Shown here one piece after another: positions 21,677-34,879 of a stretch of 64,000 nucleotides of DNA; within the stretch, counting starts at the first letter, position 1; every line of letters begins with the position of its first letter. Made by a program: the position numbers and the translations under genes. Origin of the DNA: Persicaria tinctoria. Lineage: Eukaryota; Streptophyta; Magnoliopsida; Caryophyllales; Polygonaceae. The DNA lies in contig JBANSL010000004.1 in the NCBI GenBank assembly GCA_037127255.1, positions 70,454,627 through 70,518,626 of the forward strand. The letters run 5' to 3'. The notes below the pieces were generated by a model. The model was not told the DNA's origin, searched no databases, and was given only the letters and a program-made list of their open reading frames with translations.

Positions 21677-24600
21677 GGGGGTGTTTGGCTGGGGGATTGT
21701 TGTGAGAAGAATCTGCCATGTTTTACAGTAACTTTTATATTGATTTCTGTATACATTTCATACATTTGGGCTAAGATAGGGCAGGATTTGTGTAGTTTAT
21801 GCTTATTTGTCACAATTAGGGAATCTACACCAGTTTCTGTTTAATTCGCAGAAATCGAGGCGTTTACAGCAATTCTACAGAAGGTCGGAAAAACTCGGAA
21901 AATCACTACAGAAGTCCAAGGTCAAAGCAGCGGAACAATTCTGAGACCCAGGCTTACTCGACATCGAGTAGGCCCTAGTCGACCTAGACAAGGATGTCCG
22001 GGCACATCCTGGTCGACAGACCATGCTCGAGAAGCCAGACAACACGAGGCTCCGGACTCAACTCGACCTCGACAAGCTCTGGTCGAGGTCGACGAAGCCC
22101 CAGCGACCATGTCCGGAGTCAAGACGAGGAGAGCTGATCGACGAAGCCGAGGACGACAAGGCGAGAATCGCTGCCGCGGACCAGGCCAGTCGCTGCCAGC
22201 GGATGAAGCCAGTCGAGGAGACCTAGCCGAGCAGACCCAGTCGACAAGCCCAGCTCTAGTCGAGATCGACTAGGCTTGGTCGACATCGACAAGAACTTGA
22301 CCCCCAGTCCGAGCCAGGCCGAGGAAGAACCACTCGAGGAGCCTTTGTCGATGACAACTCAACTCGACCTCGAGGAGAGTCTTGTCGAGGTCGAGGAGCA
22401 CCCAGGAGCCAAGATGAGCCACATCGAGCAGAGAAGACCAGCCAGGTCCAGTCGAGTGAACCACCGTGGTCGAGATCGAGTAACCCAACTCGAGGTCGAG
22501 TAGACCCCGGTTCCAGAAACTACTCGACGTGGCCTGTCCGAGTAGAGTTGGGATTCCTTGGTGCCGAAGGCGGAAGATTCTATCCCGATCTATCAAAGTC
22601 TATCCATGGAAGACGAAATCTATCATCATGAAGACTTTCCTACTTTAGTTTTATCTCTTTCCTTATGGATTTAATTCCATTTAAACATTTATTTTTAAGG
22701 CTTTTTAGATAGAAATTAGATATAGATAAAAGATCTTTTCCTAGATTAGCTAGGGAAGGATAGCTATAAATAAAGCCCATGGGGCTCAGTTTTAATGATC
22801 ATTCAATTCCAGTTTAGATTCAATTTCGAAGAGAAGTAGTTAGTTCCATTCAGATACAGTTAGGAGTTTGAGGTTTTTAAGGTTTTGGCGGTTTACGAAA
22901 GTTGATTGCCAGGATTGTAAAGGCTTTGAATTTAGTTTTTAATGCAAGTTTCTTTCATCAATTCAATGTCTGTTATTGCGATGAGGCGTGAGTAGTCCAC
23001 CCACTTCTGGGGCTGGGGTGAGCCCGACGGTGGCCATGTGAGGCGTTGCGATAAAGGTCAGATCTTTTCATGCGATTTGTCTTCTATCCCTATAAGCATG
23101 ATTCTTTTGCGAGAGTTGAAGGTGATCCTTGTTTGTGTTATTGAAGCGAAAGTGATCTTAATGCAACTTGGATTAATTATGTGAAAAGGGTTAGTAACAA
23201 TTAGGGTTTATGCGAAAGCCTCTATATGCCTAGTTGTTAATGACGAAAGTTATTTGATGGAAAGCATGATCTTTTATGCCTTTATGTGTTGTTTTGCATG
23301 GTTATCGTTGTGGTGTTGAAACCCTAGCCTTGGAGGTCTTTTAATATATTGATTTATTTCGTCGAATTTCTAAGTTATGTCTTTAAATTTGCAAGTTTTA
23401 AAGTTTCTGTCTTTTACTGTTTCTAGTCGACATAGACGAGTGTCTAGTCGATCTCGAGTTACTGTTGTCGAGGTCGAGTAGAAGTTAGTCTGTGTCGAGG
23501 TAGGTTTTGTTCTGTCTTCGTTGATTTTCACTTTCTGTCGAGCTGTGTTTGTCGATCTCGAGTTGACCTTAGTCGAGATCGAGTTGGCTTCTGCTTGTCG
23601 AGTTGTTTGCATTTGCTTTATTTTCTGTTTTCAGTTACTGCTCTTGTCGAGATAGAGGACAGCTTTGTCGAGATCGACAAGCTTCTGTGTCCTCGAATTA
23701 CTTTCTGCTTTGCTTCCATCTTTGCTTTGCTTTTATTTCTGTCTTTTGTTATTTACTTTAGTTGCCCTTGCCGGGATTATTTGTTTCTGCTTCTGTGTTT
23801 GTTTCTGCTTTTTTTGCTGCTGTTGTGAGAATCTGATAGCTACCTGAGAACTGCTGACGTGCTTCCTCGTGGATTCGATCCTGACTTTTCTCTTACTACA
23901 ACGGGAGGAAGTCTTGTAATTATTTGCTGAGACAGGGGAGTCGTTCTAAACCATATTCTATTCTATACTTGACTTACTCCTGCAACAACAGGGATGGGAG
24001 TGGGTGGAAGGGATGGGGGTGGGCATTGGAATTCGCGCCTGCGTGTTTGGCTCGGGGATGCGCGGGGTGGGAAGGATGCGAAAAAGGGGATGTGACGGGG
24101 TGGAGGAGTGATTTTTCTCCACCTCCTATGAGGAGGATTGAGGGGATGCGGGAGATGAAGAACCCCGAAATGCCCCTGAAATGAGAGTCCGGCTCCGTTG
24201 CTCCTGAGTCCTGACCCATCGATTCGGAGCCTGATTCTCCGATCGCTTTCGTATCTCTATCCCGCGACCACCACCCCCTCCGCCGACTTGTTTTTCTAGA
24301 TCCGGTTACCACTATCCTTCCGATCGCGACGTCCTCCCCGATGTCGGCTCCGGATGCCACCAGATCAGCCATTATTGGGCCTCGATTCGATTCACAGGAC
24401 GGCGCTCGTTGGAGGACCACCATCAACTTTGAACTCAAACCTAGAATCTCCGACCTCTGTTCGTCGTCCTTCACAAGACGGCGCTCGTTGGAGGTCATTC
24501 TCCTTCGATTGAAATGGGGCAGTGGGTTTCTCGCCGGTGTTAGGCGCCGGCTCTGTGGCCTCTTCGCCCTCTCGTTGAACAACCCCCCAAAAAATCTCTC

Positions 24601-25031
24601 TCCCACTCAAGCTTCTAACTGAAGATTCTATTAAAAAAAAATTAAGTTTTACAAACAAAAAAACAAAAAAACAAAAATTGAGGCCAAAGCCACAACATCT
24701 ACCTCAGACCAGCGGCCAAAGCCACAACACCGGCCATCACCGCCATTGCCGAATCCCAAACACACCTTTGTCGAGGATGAGCAAGGGTAATGGGAAAATG
24801 GGAGGGGTATTTGGGAGGGGTATTATGGTAATCTGAAGTGGGTAAGTGGGGGTAAATTGGACTTTTTTCGTGGCTCCATCTACCAAAAAAATCAAAATAC
24901 GACCAAACACACATGGGCTTATTTTGGTGTTTATAACTCCATCTCGTTCATTCCCAAAATCCATCCCCATCCCATCCATCCCCTTTATCCATCTCCATCT
25001 ACTAAAATCCACCCCGTTGCCAAACACAGCC
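21677..25031. mobile_element. Harbinger/Tourist-like element holding a solo LTR
   Basis: The ends are GGGGGTGTTTGGC and GCCAAACACAGCC, flanked by the 3-bp duplication TAA (21674-21676, 25032-25034), as in PIF/Harbinger elements. Excluding the nested LTR (21698-23990 and its GGGAT duplication), about 1.06 kb remains. No transposase is visible. A GC-rich segment at 24180-24620 looks unlike the rest and could be a captured gene fragment. Confidence 0.6.
21698..23990 (+). mobile_element. Solo LTR, Athila-like, TCGA-rich family, copy 1
   Basis: A 2,293-bp unit starts TGTTGTGAGAAG and ends CTGCAACAACA, flanked by a perfect GGGAT duplication (21693-21697, 23991-23995). Its 3' part contains GGATTCGATCCTGACTT, as near the 3' ends of Athila-like LTRs. 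A 570-bp block (21958-22527) is dense in TCGA. A second block of TCGA motifs lies at 23430-23690. There is no interior. Confidence 0.88.
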
Positions 25032-25034
25032 TAA

Positions 25035-27046
25035 ATCGAAAATAAACTGAAAAGCAATTCTCAACATCTTTCATACCCATTCTTCAAAAGAGAACACCAT
25101 AAATAGTCTTTCAATATCAAAAGAAGGATTAATGAAGTAAGCATAGATTTTAAATGGACAAGATTCATTTCCTTGCCTTTTCTGTAGTCATATTCCAAAA
25201 GTCACCTTACAAAAATATTGGGTAGTAGTCTAACCAAGCCGCTTTGTAGATTAGAATGCTTGAAGCTTGGAAATATGTTTAGGTAATGCGATAAACTTGG
25301 TTAAAACAACTTGGAGATGTTTTTCCTCTGCACCATTGAAAGACATGAACGCTGCAAGAGAAAAGGTTAATAGGACACGTTTTAAAGGGCAATCTAGTTT
25401 TATGGAATGAAGTGAGTGACATGGTTGATCAACATCCACTTTCATCTTTCATGTTCCCTAGCTTGATCCTTTCATCGAATATAAGAGTGAAATAAATCAA
25501 CCATCTCTTCCGTGCAAGAGAAAGGGAGGATGATCTTATCATTTTTAGGTAGGTGTGAAGAGGATGATCATGTTCAAATTACAGAAGAACAACATAATGA
25601 AACTTACCCATGACAAAGTTGAATTTTTTTATAAACCTTAATGACACGGACAAATCTTCTTATCACACACAAGAATGTTTGAGTGTCACGATGCTTCTTT
25701 CGACAAACAAGTAGAAGTGAAGCTATCACTCTCTACAACTACGAACCCCCATCAATGGTGTGTTGTTACAACTGAAGATGTAGGCCTTTTAGAAACCAGT
25801 GAAAAAATCGTCAAAAAACTGCGAAAGTTGAAAAATTGAAGGTTGTGGCATGGTATGTATCCAAACCCACTACCTTAGAAGCAATGTCGCTCCGATCGTA
25901 GATGCAAGTCGGTAGTCGGCATTTACCTCCAAGTTTACACAACAAACCCTTGAAACATGCACTCGAAACAAGGGTTTGTAGTCACGAAAGAATGCTCAGA
26001 ACGATCAATGAAAATGGACGATTGTGAAAGGAGTTTTTGTTGGTGTTTTCTTTGCAAATTAGGAACGTCATTTTTTATGGAGGAAATAAGACACTCCATA
26101 CATTCAAACATGTGCGAGAAAATCGCCCAACAACTTGAAAGGGAGAGAAAAATATGAAAGAAGTTAAACAAGATAAGTTATGGAATCCTTATCGAAAAAA
26201 CATTTCGTAACTTATCCTGGTCCAAAATTAATTATTTGTGAGGTAAAAATAAACCCCACCACATGGTGACTGTGGTGGTGCGCACGTGTGAATCTCATAT
26301 TATATGATTTCCATCCCTCAAATCTCAATCATAGAGTTGGAACAAGTACCCTATACCCTTAGACTAAGGTTGTATTTGTCAATAACTTTTTTGAGATCTT
26401 GGAGGATCCAAAAAAAAAGGTGCACCAATTGTTCTGTTTGGCATGATGCTTGACATGGAAGGTGGAAGAGACATGTGGAGGTTTAAGGGTATATTTTTGT
26501 TTAAAAATGGAACCTTTTATGGGCAAGCTTCATGGAGTTATAATTTGGAGGGTTCATTAAATTTGGTCACTTTTGCCCTTCCTCTCCACAGATGTTGTCC
26601 ATAGTTCATACCCATCGATTCTAGCGGACTGTGAAATGAGGAGGTGCAGACTTGTGGGCACCCTTTCTTTCTCCTCTAGCTAGCGAGAAAGCTCAACCTA
26701 AAACAACAATAGAAAACTCATCCGGCCAATACCGTTGACAGCTTCCGTAAGCCAACAACTTGTACTAGTAGCTCAGTTCAAACAAATAAAAAAGCGAAAT
26801 CACAACCATTAAAAACAAATTGAAGGTGTTGGAAGATAAGGGAAGAAATATAAGCAAAGTGATTGCATGTCATAGCTTCAATCTTCTTGGTAAAGACGTC
26901 GTTGTCTTTAAGGAATAAAAGCAAAGTGGGTGAGACTATGGGAGATTGAAATAAGATCTAGAGTGGTGATTCTCGGATGAAGAAGACAAATAATACAAGG
27001 TTATTTTGGACATTTTCACCCTAATACCAATTTACAAATCTTATAG
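25035..27046. other. Intergenic, includes one copy of a dispersed repeat
   Basis: 25440-25770 is related to 29998-30310 (same order of ATATAAGAGTGA, GTTCAAATTACA, ACTTACCCATGAC and GTGTCAC motifs), and the similarity continues weakly to 26100. It is non-coding and its nature is unknown. The remainder shows no gene. Confidence 0.4.
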
Positions 27047-27051
27047 CCAAC

Positions 27052-29175
27052 TGTTGTGAGGAGGAAATCGAGTATGAAATATAATAAAATAGATCAAACC
27101 AGATTTAGGCCCACGCAAATAAATACAAGACTCCTCCAATGCAGTAAGAGAAAGTCAGGATCGAATCCTCGAGGAAGCGTGTCAGCGGATCCTAGGCAGC
27201 TGTAAATCTCACAGAAAAGCAAACAGAAGAGACAGAAACAAAGAAACAAAGACAGAAAAGACAAAGCAAAGCAGAAACAGAAGCGAGGACACAGAAGTTG
27301 GTCGATATCGACCAACTGTCCTCGATATCGACTACAGATGTCGACAACAGAAACTCAGCAAAGCAAACAGACAACTCGATATAGACAAAGCCAACTCGAT
27401 CTCGACCAGTGGCTACTCGAGATTGACAAGACTCTACTCTGTATCGACTAAAACTCAAAAAAACATAAATTGCAAATTCTCGAACCCAAAACTCAGAATT
27501 CCGACGAAATAAATCAATATGCTAAAAGACTTCCAAGGCCAGGGTATCAACACTACAACGATAACCATGCAAAGTAACATATAAAGGCATAAAAGATCAT
27601 GCTTTCCATCAAAATAACTTTCGTTATCAACAAATAGGCATATAGAGGCTTTCGCATAAACCCTAATTGTTACTAACCCTTTTCACATAATTAACCCAAG
27701 TTGCATTAAGATCACTTTCGCTTCAATAACACAAACAAGGATCACCTTCAACTCTCGCAAAAGAATCATGCTCATAGGGATAGAAGACGAATCGTATAAA
27801 AAGATTGTACCTTTATCGCGTCACCTCACATAGCCACCGTCGGGCTCACCCCAGCCCCAGAAGTGGGTGGACTACTCGCTCTTCATCATCAAGAAAGACA
27901 TCAAATAACAAAAGAAACTAACTTGCATTGAATTAAATAAAGAAAGCTTACAACCCACAAGACAAATCCGCTTTCGCTTTTCCACCTTGCTTGCTACAAA
28001 CTCTCTCTCCCTACTCCTACTTACTTGAATGGAATTGATTGTGTTTCTGAATGTATGAAAAACCATCCCCTAGGGCTTTATTTATAGCCTTCTATTCCTT
28101 GCTAATCAAGGAAAGAATATTCTATCTTTATCTAAATCAATATCTAAAGGCTTAAAAGATAAATAAAAGCAATTTAGGAATTAAATCAAAAAAGGGAAAT
28201 TCTATCTAAAGAGCAAAATCTTCCATGTGTTGATAGGTGTGGATAGATGTTGATAGATCTCGGATATCTCGGACTCCTTCGGCCCCAAGGAAAGCCAAAC
28301 CGCATCGGACAGCAAACCGCGTAACGCGGCTTCGGATACGGCGCTCGTCGATCTCGACCAGGGCTAGTCGATTTCGAGTAGCTCTGCTCGACAAGGCTCG
28401 GACTGGTGCTCCTTGGCTCCTCGATCTCGACTAAGCCTCCTCGAGATCGAGTAGAGGTGTGGTCGAGGATGGCTCGCTGGTGATGTCGAGGACTCCTCCT
28501 TGGCATGGACTCGGACAGACGCGGTGCTGGTCCTCGATCTCGAAAAGGCCTCCTCGAGATCGAGTAGGGTTGGCTCGGCGTCTCCGTCTTCGGCTTCTCG
28601 ACTTGGCACAGCTCGTCGATTCCGGACATGGCGTCGAAGTGTCATCGATCTCGACTAGGTGGTACTCGAGATCGAGTAAGGTTCCGGAGTCGGGGTGTCT
28701 CTGACTCAGTGTCCTCGATCAGCTCTGCTCGACTAGGTGTGCTCGGACAGCCCTTGTCGAGATCGAGTAAGTGTACTCGATATCGAGTAGAGTTTTCTCA
28801 GCTTTCTGCTCTGTTCTTGAAACGCACTTTCCCGAGTCCTCGTTCGTCGGATTAACGCATATGACCATGCGTTGGAAATCTCTTTCCGAGGGCTACAACT
28901 CTTATGAATACATCAAAGCTTGATTCAGAATGATGAATACTGAAAAATGGCATTTTTTCCAGCTGCACCATTCGTAGCTTCTTCATGACTTTTCTTTTAA
29001 GCTCCAAAGTGCGTCCGATTTCTGCGAAATATAACAAAAACTTGTGTAGACCTCCATATATTGCAAATAAACATATACTACACAGATTCTGTATTATTCT
29101 AACTCAAATGTATGAAATGTATGCAGAAAACGATATAAAAGTTACTGTAAAACATGGCAGATTCAGCTCACAACA
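27052..29175 (-). mobile_element. Solo LTR, Athila-like, TCGA-rich family, copy 2 (inverted)
   Basis: A 2,124-bp unit with TGTTGTGAG...CTCACAACA ends matches copy 1 on the opposite strand over its whole length. Examples are the shared GATTCGATCCTGACTTTC segment, the GGTGAGCCCGACGGTGGC segment and the terminal AATCTGCCATGTTTTACAG. The flanks CCAAC (27047-27051) and CCAAT (29176-29180) fit a duplication with one later change. TCGA motifs are dense at 27290-27440 and 28340-28790. Confidence 0.82.
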
Positions 29176-29180
29176 CCAAT

Positions 29181-30550
29181 AAACACCCAATTAGGTTTTT
29201 TCATATCTCCAAAAAAATCTCCACCTCCATAATCTCCAAAAAATAATCTCCACCTCCAAAAATAACACCTATTACCAAACGCATCATAACTCCAATAGTA
29301 TGGCAAAATGCTTAAATATGCATATTTTGATGCAAATTATGATCCAATTATTACTTTTGAATGTTCAAAATATACAAATCTGCACACAATGTGCTCAACT
29401 ATAAGCATATCACCTCTCACACATGCAAAAACTTTAATCACTTTTTAATAAAGTAGAAGTAATTTCTATTGGTAATTTTAAGTTTTTCTTTTTCCTTTTT
29501 AATTTAATCATAGTATTTATTTAGAGATAAGTGTATATAAAATACACACTTAATCGATGTAGTAAAATATCAAAAAATAATGTGCATTTTACATTTGCGC
29601 ACTTAACCGTTGAAGCTAGTCTTATAAACAAACCTCTCTAGTCCATGCAAATCAACGTGGAATAAGAAAAACCTTTTACCTTTCATAAAAAACTCATTTA
29701 AATCATTTGCCTCCAACATGGTGACATTTACAATCCCTCATGGGTGCAACTCTTTATTGCAAGAGTTATGATGTGTTTTCTTTCCCTTTTTTTTAAGGGA
29801 TGGAGGAGGTGGAGGGGGGGTTCCCCGCCTTGGTTAGAGAGGGTGAGGGAGGTGGGGTGAAAATCCACCCAACCCACCCCTTAAATGAAGGTGGACGGGG
29901 TGGGGCGTCAAACACACCCTTAATATCATCGACACACTCATTTCAATGACTTTATAATGAGATATCGATGTGGAATGGAGAGAGTGATATAGTTAAAAAT
30001 TAATTTCCCTCATTCATGTTCTCACCTTCTATCAAATATAAGAGTGACACAAACCAACCATTTTTCCTCTATAAAAGAAAGAAAATAATCTTTTTACTTT
30101 CAGATAGAGATGTGAAGACGATGGTCATGTTCAAATTACTTGGGAACAATATAATTAAACTTACCCATGACATGGTTGTGTTTTTCAGAAATCTTAATAA
30201 CAATGGTGAGTCTTCTTGTGACACACACAATTATTTGGGTGTCACAATATTTCTTTCAGCTGTCAAGTAGAAGCATAACTACCGGTCTCCACAACTACAA
30301 AATCCTTTCAATAGTGATCTTTACAATCCCTCATGAGTGTAGCTCTCAGTTGCAAAAGTTAATACTCACTTGAATGCTTTTATAATGAGGAAATAAAATA
30401 AACATCTCATAATTACTCACCATAATGCAACATAAATTGGGCGGGAGTTTCATCCTTCATATTGGCTTTTGAAACTTCCCCCCAATTATTCCCCAATTTG
30501 TCTTTTTGACCTAGTGATCACTTGCAATTTATCTACACGGTATAGTATTT
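29181..30550. other. Repeat-derived intergenic sequence
   Basis: 29998-30310 is the second copy of the dispersed repeat at 25440-25770. A GC-rich insert at 29797-29919, flanked by TTAA, ends in CAAACACACCC like Harbinger-type termini and splits a shorter repeat whose unsplit copy lies at 30312-30400. No gene is seen. Confidence 0.4.
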
Positions 30551-30739
30551 CTATTGACAAGATGTCAAAAACATTTATTGAAAAGATAAATTTAGCTAAA
30601 TCAAACACAAGTTTATAAAAAAATAATTACGAATGGACTGAGAGCAAGAGAAAAACTCGAATGAATTCATCCAAATAATTAATACGTTCAACCAAATGTT
30701 ATCGAAATCCCCACAAGCAATTTACTATAATTTTTTTTA

Positions 30740-31303
30740 TTAGGAAAGAATTCGGTTAGAGTTACCTAACCGATGGATGAGGTCTAGAAGACCTGGATCA
30801 TTGGCTAAACAACCGCCCTTGACAGAGCGGCAAAGGTGTGCAACCTTATCCGCCGCTCTATTACCACTACGGGGCACATGAGAGAAAGAAACATCTCTCA
30901 TATCAAGAAGAAGAAGTTTAATATCTGACATAATCAATTCGATTTCCTAGGGACACTGTAGACTGTTTTTTAAGTGATTTATGATAATTAGTGAGTCACC
31001 CTTTATATGCATAGAAGTTACGTGCATGCGAATAACCTGAACCAATCTGTATTTTAAAACAAGTGCTTCAGTCCCAATGGGAGACTGTTTGCCAACAACT
31101 ACATGCCCAATGTGAACATGCTTACCCAACCAGTCACGAATGATGAATCCAATGGTGCTGTCACCATTAGGAAGCGTGGATCCGTCGAAATTAAGTTTAA
31201 GAATCCCTTGGGGGGGGGTTCCATTTTTGTGATTTGTTTTTCCTACCAGGTTCACTTGACTTTTTAGCAGACAAAGACTCCCGAGGAGATGACGACTCCT
31301 CAT
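30740..31303 (-). pseudogene. LINE RNase H domain, frameshifted
   Basis: LNFDGSTLPNGDSTIGFIIRD gives the first catalytic Asp and strand pair; GTEALVLKYRL gives the Glu helix; GDSLIIINHL gives a second Asp. After a break the final HVPRSGNRAADKVAH carries the C-terminal Asp. This is the plant LINE RNase H layout. Confidence 0.8.
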
Positions 31304-34054
31304 TGTTGATCTTACAAGCAGTCATCCAGTTGTTGATGTGATTATAGGTAATGTAGTTCATCCTATCGGGATTTGGAGGTGGTTCATTTCTAAAGATGAG
31401 ATTATTTCGTTCATTCCATGTGGCCCACCAAGTGAAAGCAATTTTTAGTTTATCAGTCTTAGAAAGAACTCTGCCCAAAGTTGCCAAAATCGGTTGAATG
31501 TCCCTAGACGTAGATAGCATATTTTGGATAAGCAGCTTGACAGGGGGCTTTAATGTGGAGTTAATAGAGCTAAATGGACATTCAAGGAAAATGTAGGAGT
31601 CATCTTCGATTGCCTGGTTACACAATTCGCATGTAGGGGGCAACGAGATGCCCCTACAACTAAGGCGTGCTTTCGTTGGAAGCCCATTGTGACTAAGTTT
31701 CCATAGAGAGTTTTTTACTTTAGGAGGAGCAGAGATTTCCCACACCCATGCATTGGCATCATCATTATGAAGGTGATGATTTGTGATGAGTTTATACGCA
31801 CTATCAGTGGAAAACCAACCGTTTTTTGTTGGCCACCAGTAGAGTCTGTCGGGGAAGTTGCTAATAGGCATGTGGATATTGATGATATTAGAAACAATTT
31901 CGGGCGGGAGAACAAGACGAAGCTTTTCCTCCCACCACTTCCCACCAATTATGTACTCACTCACAGTTTCGTCCAGATTTATGGAACTATTTGGGTTATA
32001 CAATGTTAGTAGTGGTTTACGAGTAACCCAATTATCCTTCCAGAACTTAATACTGGATCCGTTTCCCACCGACCAAACGAGACCCATTTTGAATTTGTTG
32101 AGGAGGGCAGTGAGCTTAGACCACTGCCAAGACGCCCCACCACACCGAACATAGGACAAAATGTGGGAGGATTTAATGTACTTATACTGAATGATTTGGG
32201 CCCATGGGTTATTTGGTTCAGCGAGAATTTTCCATAGGAGTTTCATTTGGAGAGCTTTGTTCATAGGTTGAGATTTCCTGAGCCCAACTCCACCCTTATT
32301 TTTAGCACGACAAATTCTGTCCCAGCTAATAAGAGGACGATGTTGCGCATCTTTATTCCAAAAAAAAGGTGCGATTGAGTTGGTCCAAATCGTTATGAAC
32401 CGAGCACGGGAGCATGAAACTCTGCATAGAGAATAGCGGTTTTGATGAAAGATTTGATGCAATCAATGTTGCATGACCCTGTGGGGAGAGTGAGTTAGCT
32501 TTCCATTTGGCTAACTAGTTCTTAGAGTTGCAAATGAGATCACCAAAAGTTTCTTTATTAACCCTCCCATTGATAATAGGGAAAAGGTATTTTTCAAGTG
32601 ATGTTTCACTAAGAATGCCTAACATGCTTTGTATTTCTAGAGTTCTAGTACGTGTAATACCCGTAGTTGTTTGGAAAACTGATTTGTTAAAGTTCACTTT
32701 TTGACCAGAAAGATTACAGTATTCGTCAATGATTGTTTTGATAAGCATGCATGCAAGGGTCGATCCTTTAGAGAAGATGATAATATCGTCAGCAAAGGCG
32801 AGGAATGGTATACGGGGGCTAGTGTGGCTGAATTTAAACCCGATAGGGTTACCTGAGATAGAGGCCGACGTGGCTAGTTTTCGAGCAAGAAGCTCAGAGC
32901 CTAAAATAAAAAGGAATGGTGATAGGGGATCTCCCTAACGAAGATCCCTAGTCGGCTTGAATAAATCTGTCGGGTCGTTGTTTACAAGAACGGAAAAAGA
33001 TACAGTGGAGATGCATTCGTAAATCCAGCTAACAAATATGGGGTGGAAACCAAACCTGTCAAGGATGGCTTTTGTGAATGCCCAATCCACGCGATCATAC
33101 GCTTTTTTCATGTCGAGTTTAATTGTCAGCCACCCTTCTGAACCCCTTCGAGACCGAAAGGAGTGGAAAATTTCATGAGCAATGAGAATGTTGTCTTGAA
33201 TTGCTCTATCGGATAAAAAGGCGCCTTGAAGGGGATGAATCAGTTTACCAATAACTTTTTTAAGTCTCAGTAAGAATTTTGGATATGAATTTATAAATAG
33301 TGGAACACAAACTAATCAGCCTATAATGGGTAGTCATAGTGGAATTATCACATTTAGGTAGGAGAGAGATAAATGTATGGTTAATTTGACACAGGATTTT
33401 ACCAGAGAGGAAAAAGCCCTTAACGGCTCGTATGACAGTAACCCCAACAATATTCCAATTATGTTTGTAGAACTCAGCCATCATACCATCTAGACCGGGG
33501 GATTTATTTTTGCCAAGAGAGAGCACAGTTTGTTTGATTTCGCTGTTTGACGGGATCTGTATAAGCATTTCATTGTCTGAATCAGTAATCTCACGGTTGA
33601 TTAGTTGGAGATATTCTTCCATAAGCCCTTGAGACAAGGTTTCCTTTTGGAATCTTTTTTCAAAGTCATGTCTTATTTCAGTTTTGATATTCTCATCACC
33701 TACTATTAGAGTTCCGTCAGCCGTAGTGATTGATCTGATAATTTTCCTATTGCGTCTACCAGATGCAATTTTATGAAAATAACTTGAGTTTGTGTCAGCT
33801 AGTTTCAAATGCCTGGATTTGGCCCGTTGATTCCAATATACTTTTTGAAATGAAAGAAGATTGTTCTTTTTAAGGTGAATGGTTTTTTCCTTTCGGATCA
33901 AACATGGGTCGCTAGCGTGGAGCAATCGAGTTTGTACCTGCACAAGTTGGTCTTCCACTTCAACGAGTTGACGGAATATGTTCCCAAACATATTTTTATT
34001 CCAGTATTTGGCTTTGTTCTTAAGTAGTTTTGTTTTGTAGACTAGCTGAAACAT
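31197..34054 (-). pseudogene. LINE ORF2, reverse transcriptase and zinc domain
   Basis: Three open blocks continue ORF2. The first, 34054-33260, has the N-terminal part with LGKNKSPGLDG and a LLPKCDN segment. The second, about 33240-32515, has the core with KLDMKKAYDRV, a stop in place of Gln in the LRQGDPLSP motif at about 32935, and FADDIIIFS near 32790. The third, 32462-31197, has the thumb and the zf-RVT motif CELCNQ...HxxC-like block. Stops and frameshifts between blocks make it nonfunctional. Confidence 0.85.
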
Positions 34055-34078
34055 GGCAGAGCCAGAGCACGAGGCACG

Positions 34079-34879
34079 CTAAACTTGTTTAACAATATTT
34101 TTAAAATCAATCATTTGAAGCCAATCGTTTTCAAATTTGAAAGGTGGTACTTGAAACGGGACATTGTCAATCAATTCAAATGAAATACGACAATGATCCG
34201 AGGTAGAGAAAGCCCCGTTTTTAGAGCTGATAGATGGAAATGCTTGTAGAATGTGATGATGAACTAGGACCCTATCCAGCTTTTCGTAAATGTTGTCAGG
34301 ACCATACTGTTTTTTTCTCCATGTGAATGGGTTGCCGTAAGACGGGATATCTATTAGCTCACATTCGTTCATGAAATTTGATAGACGTCTGAATCTAGTA
34401 GGGTTAGTAACAACCCCACCCAATTTTTCATTGAATCCATTGATCTCATTAAGATCTCCTACCACAATGCAAGGAGAAGAAGATCCAATTATAATTTCCG
34501 AGAGGTTTTTCCAGAACTCATCTTTCCTACAAGGGTCTGAGGGGGCGTATATGCACAGAATTAAAATAAAGAGAAGGTTATGGGTGTTATAGTAATTGAG
34601 GCCAATAATCCTTGGCAAATGAATCTGGACAGATAAGGACACATGCAGAAGTTGGTGCGATTTCCACAGGACACCAATGCCACTTGGTTTCCCATCTGTC
34701 GCTGACCAGACGGCGTTGTCGAACCCGATCGATCTCCAGACCTTAGCATCTGGAATTTGGTTCGTTTTTGTTTCGGCAAGCGCCAAGAGATGAAGGTGCT
34801 CATTCTTAGACCAGGCATTTATGTCTACCCAAAATTGGGGTTTCGAAATACCCCTACAATTCCAGAACCCAACTTTCAT
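34079..34879 (-). pseudogene. LINE ORF2, endonuclease domain
   Basis: The 266-residue frame starts MKVGFWNCRG and shows the EEP endonuclease motifs in order: WNCRG, AETK, YAP, GDLNEI, FTW, EKLDRVLV and SDHCRI. In a live LINE this domain nicks target DNA to prime reverse transcription. Catalytic Asn, Glu, Asp and His positions look present. The ATG overlaps the stop of the upstream ORF as ATGA. The frame ends prematurely at 34079, before the RT. Confidence 0.88.

Noticed and set aside
23974..24606. 210-codon minus-strand ORF as a host gene
   Set aside because: It is GC-rich sequence inside a transposon with no motif, start context or exon structure. It is kept only as possible captured sequence.
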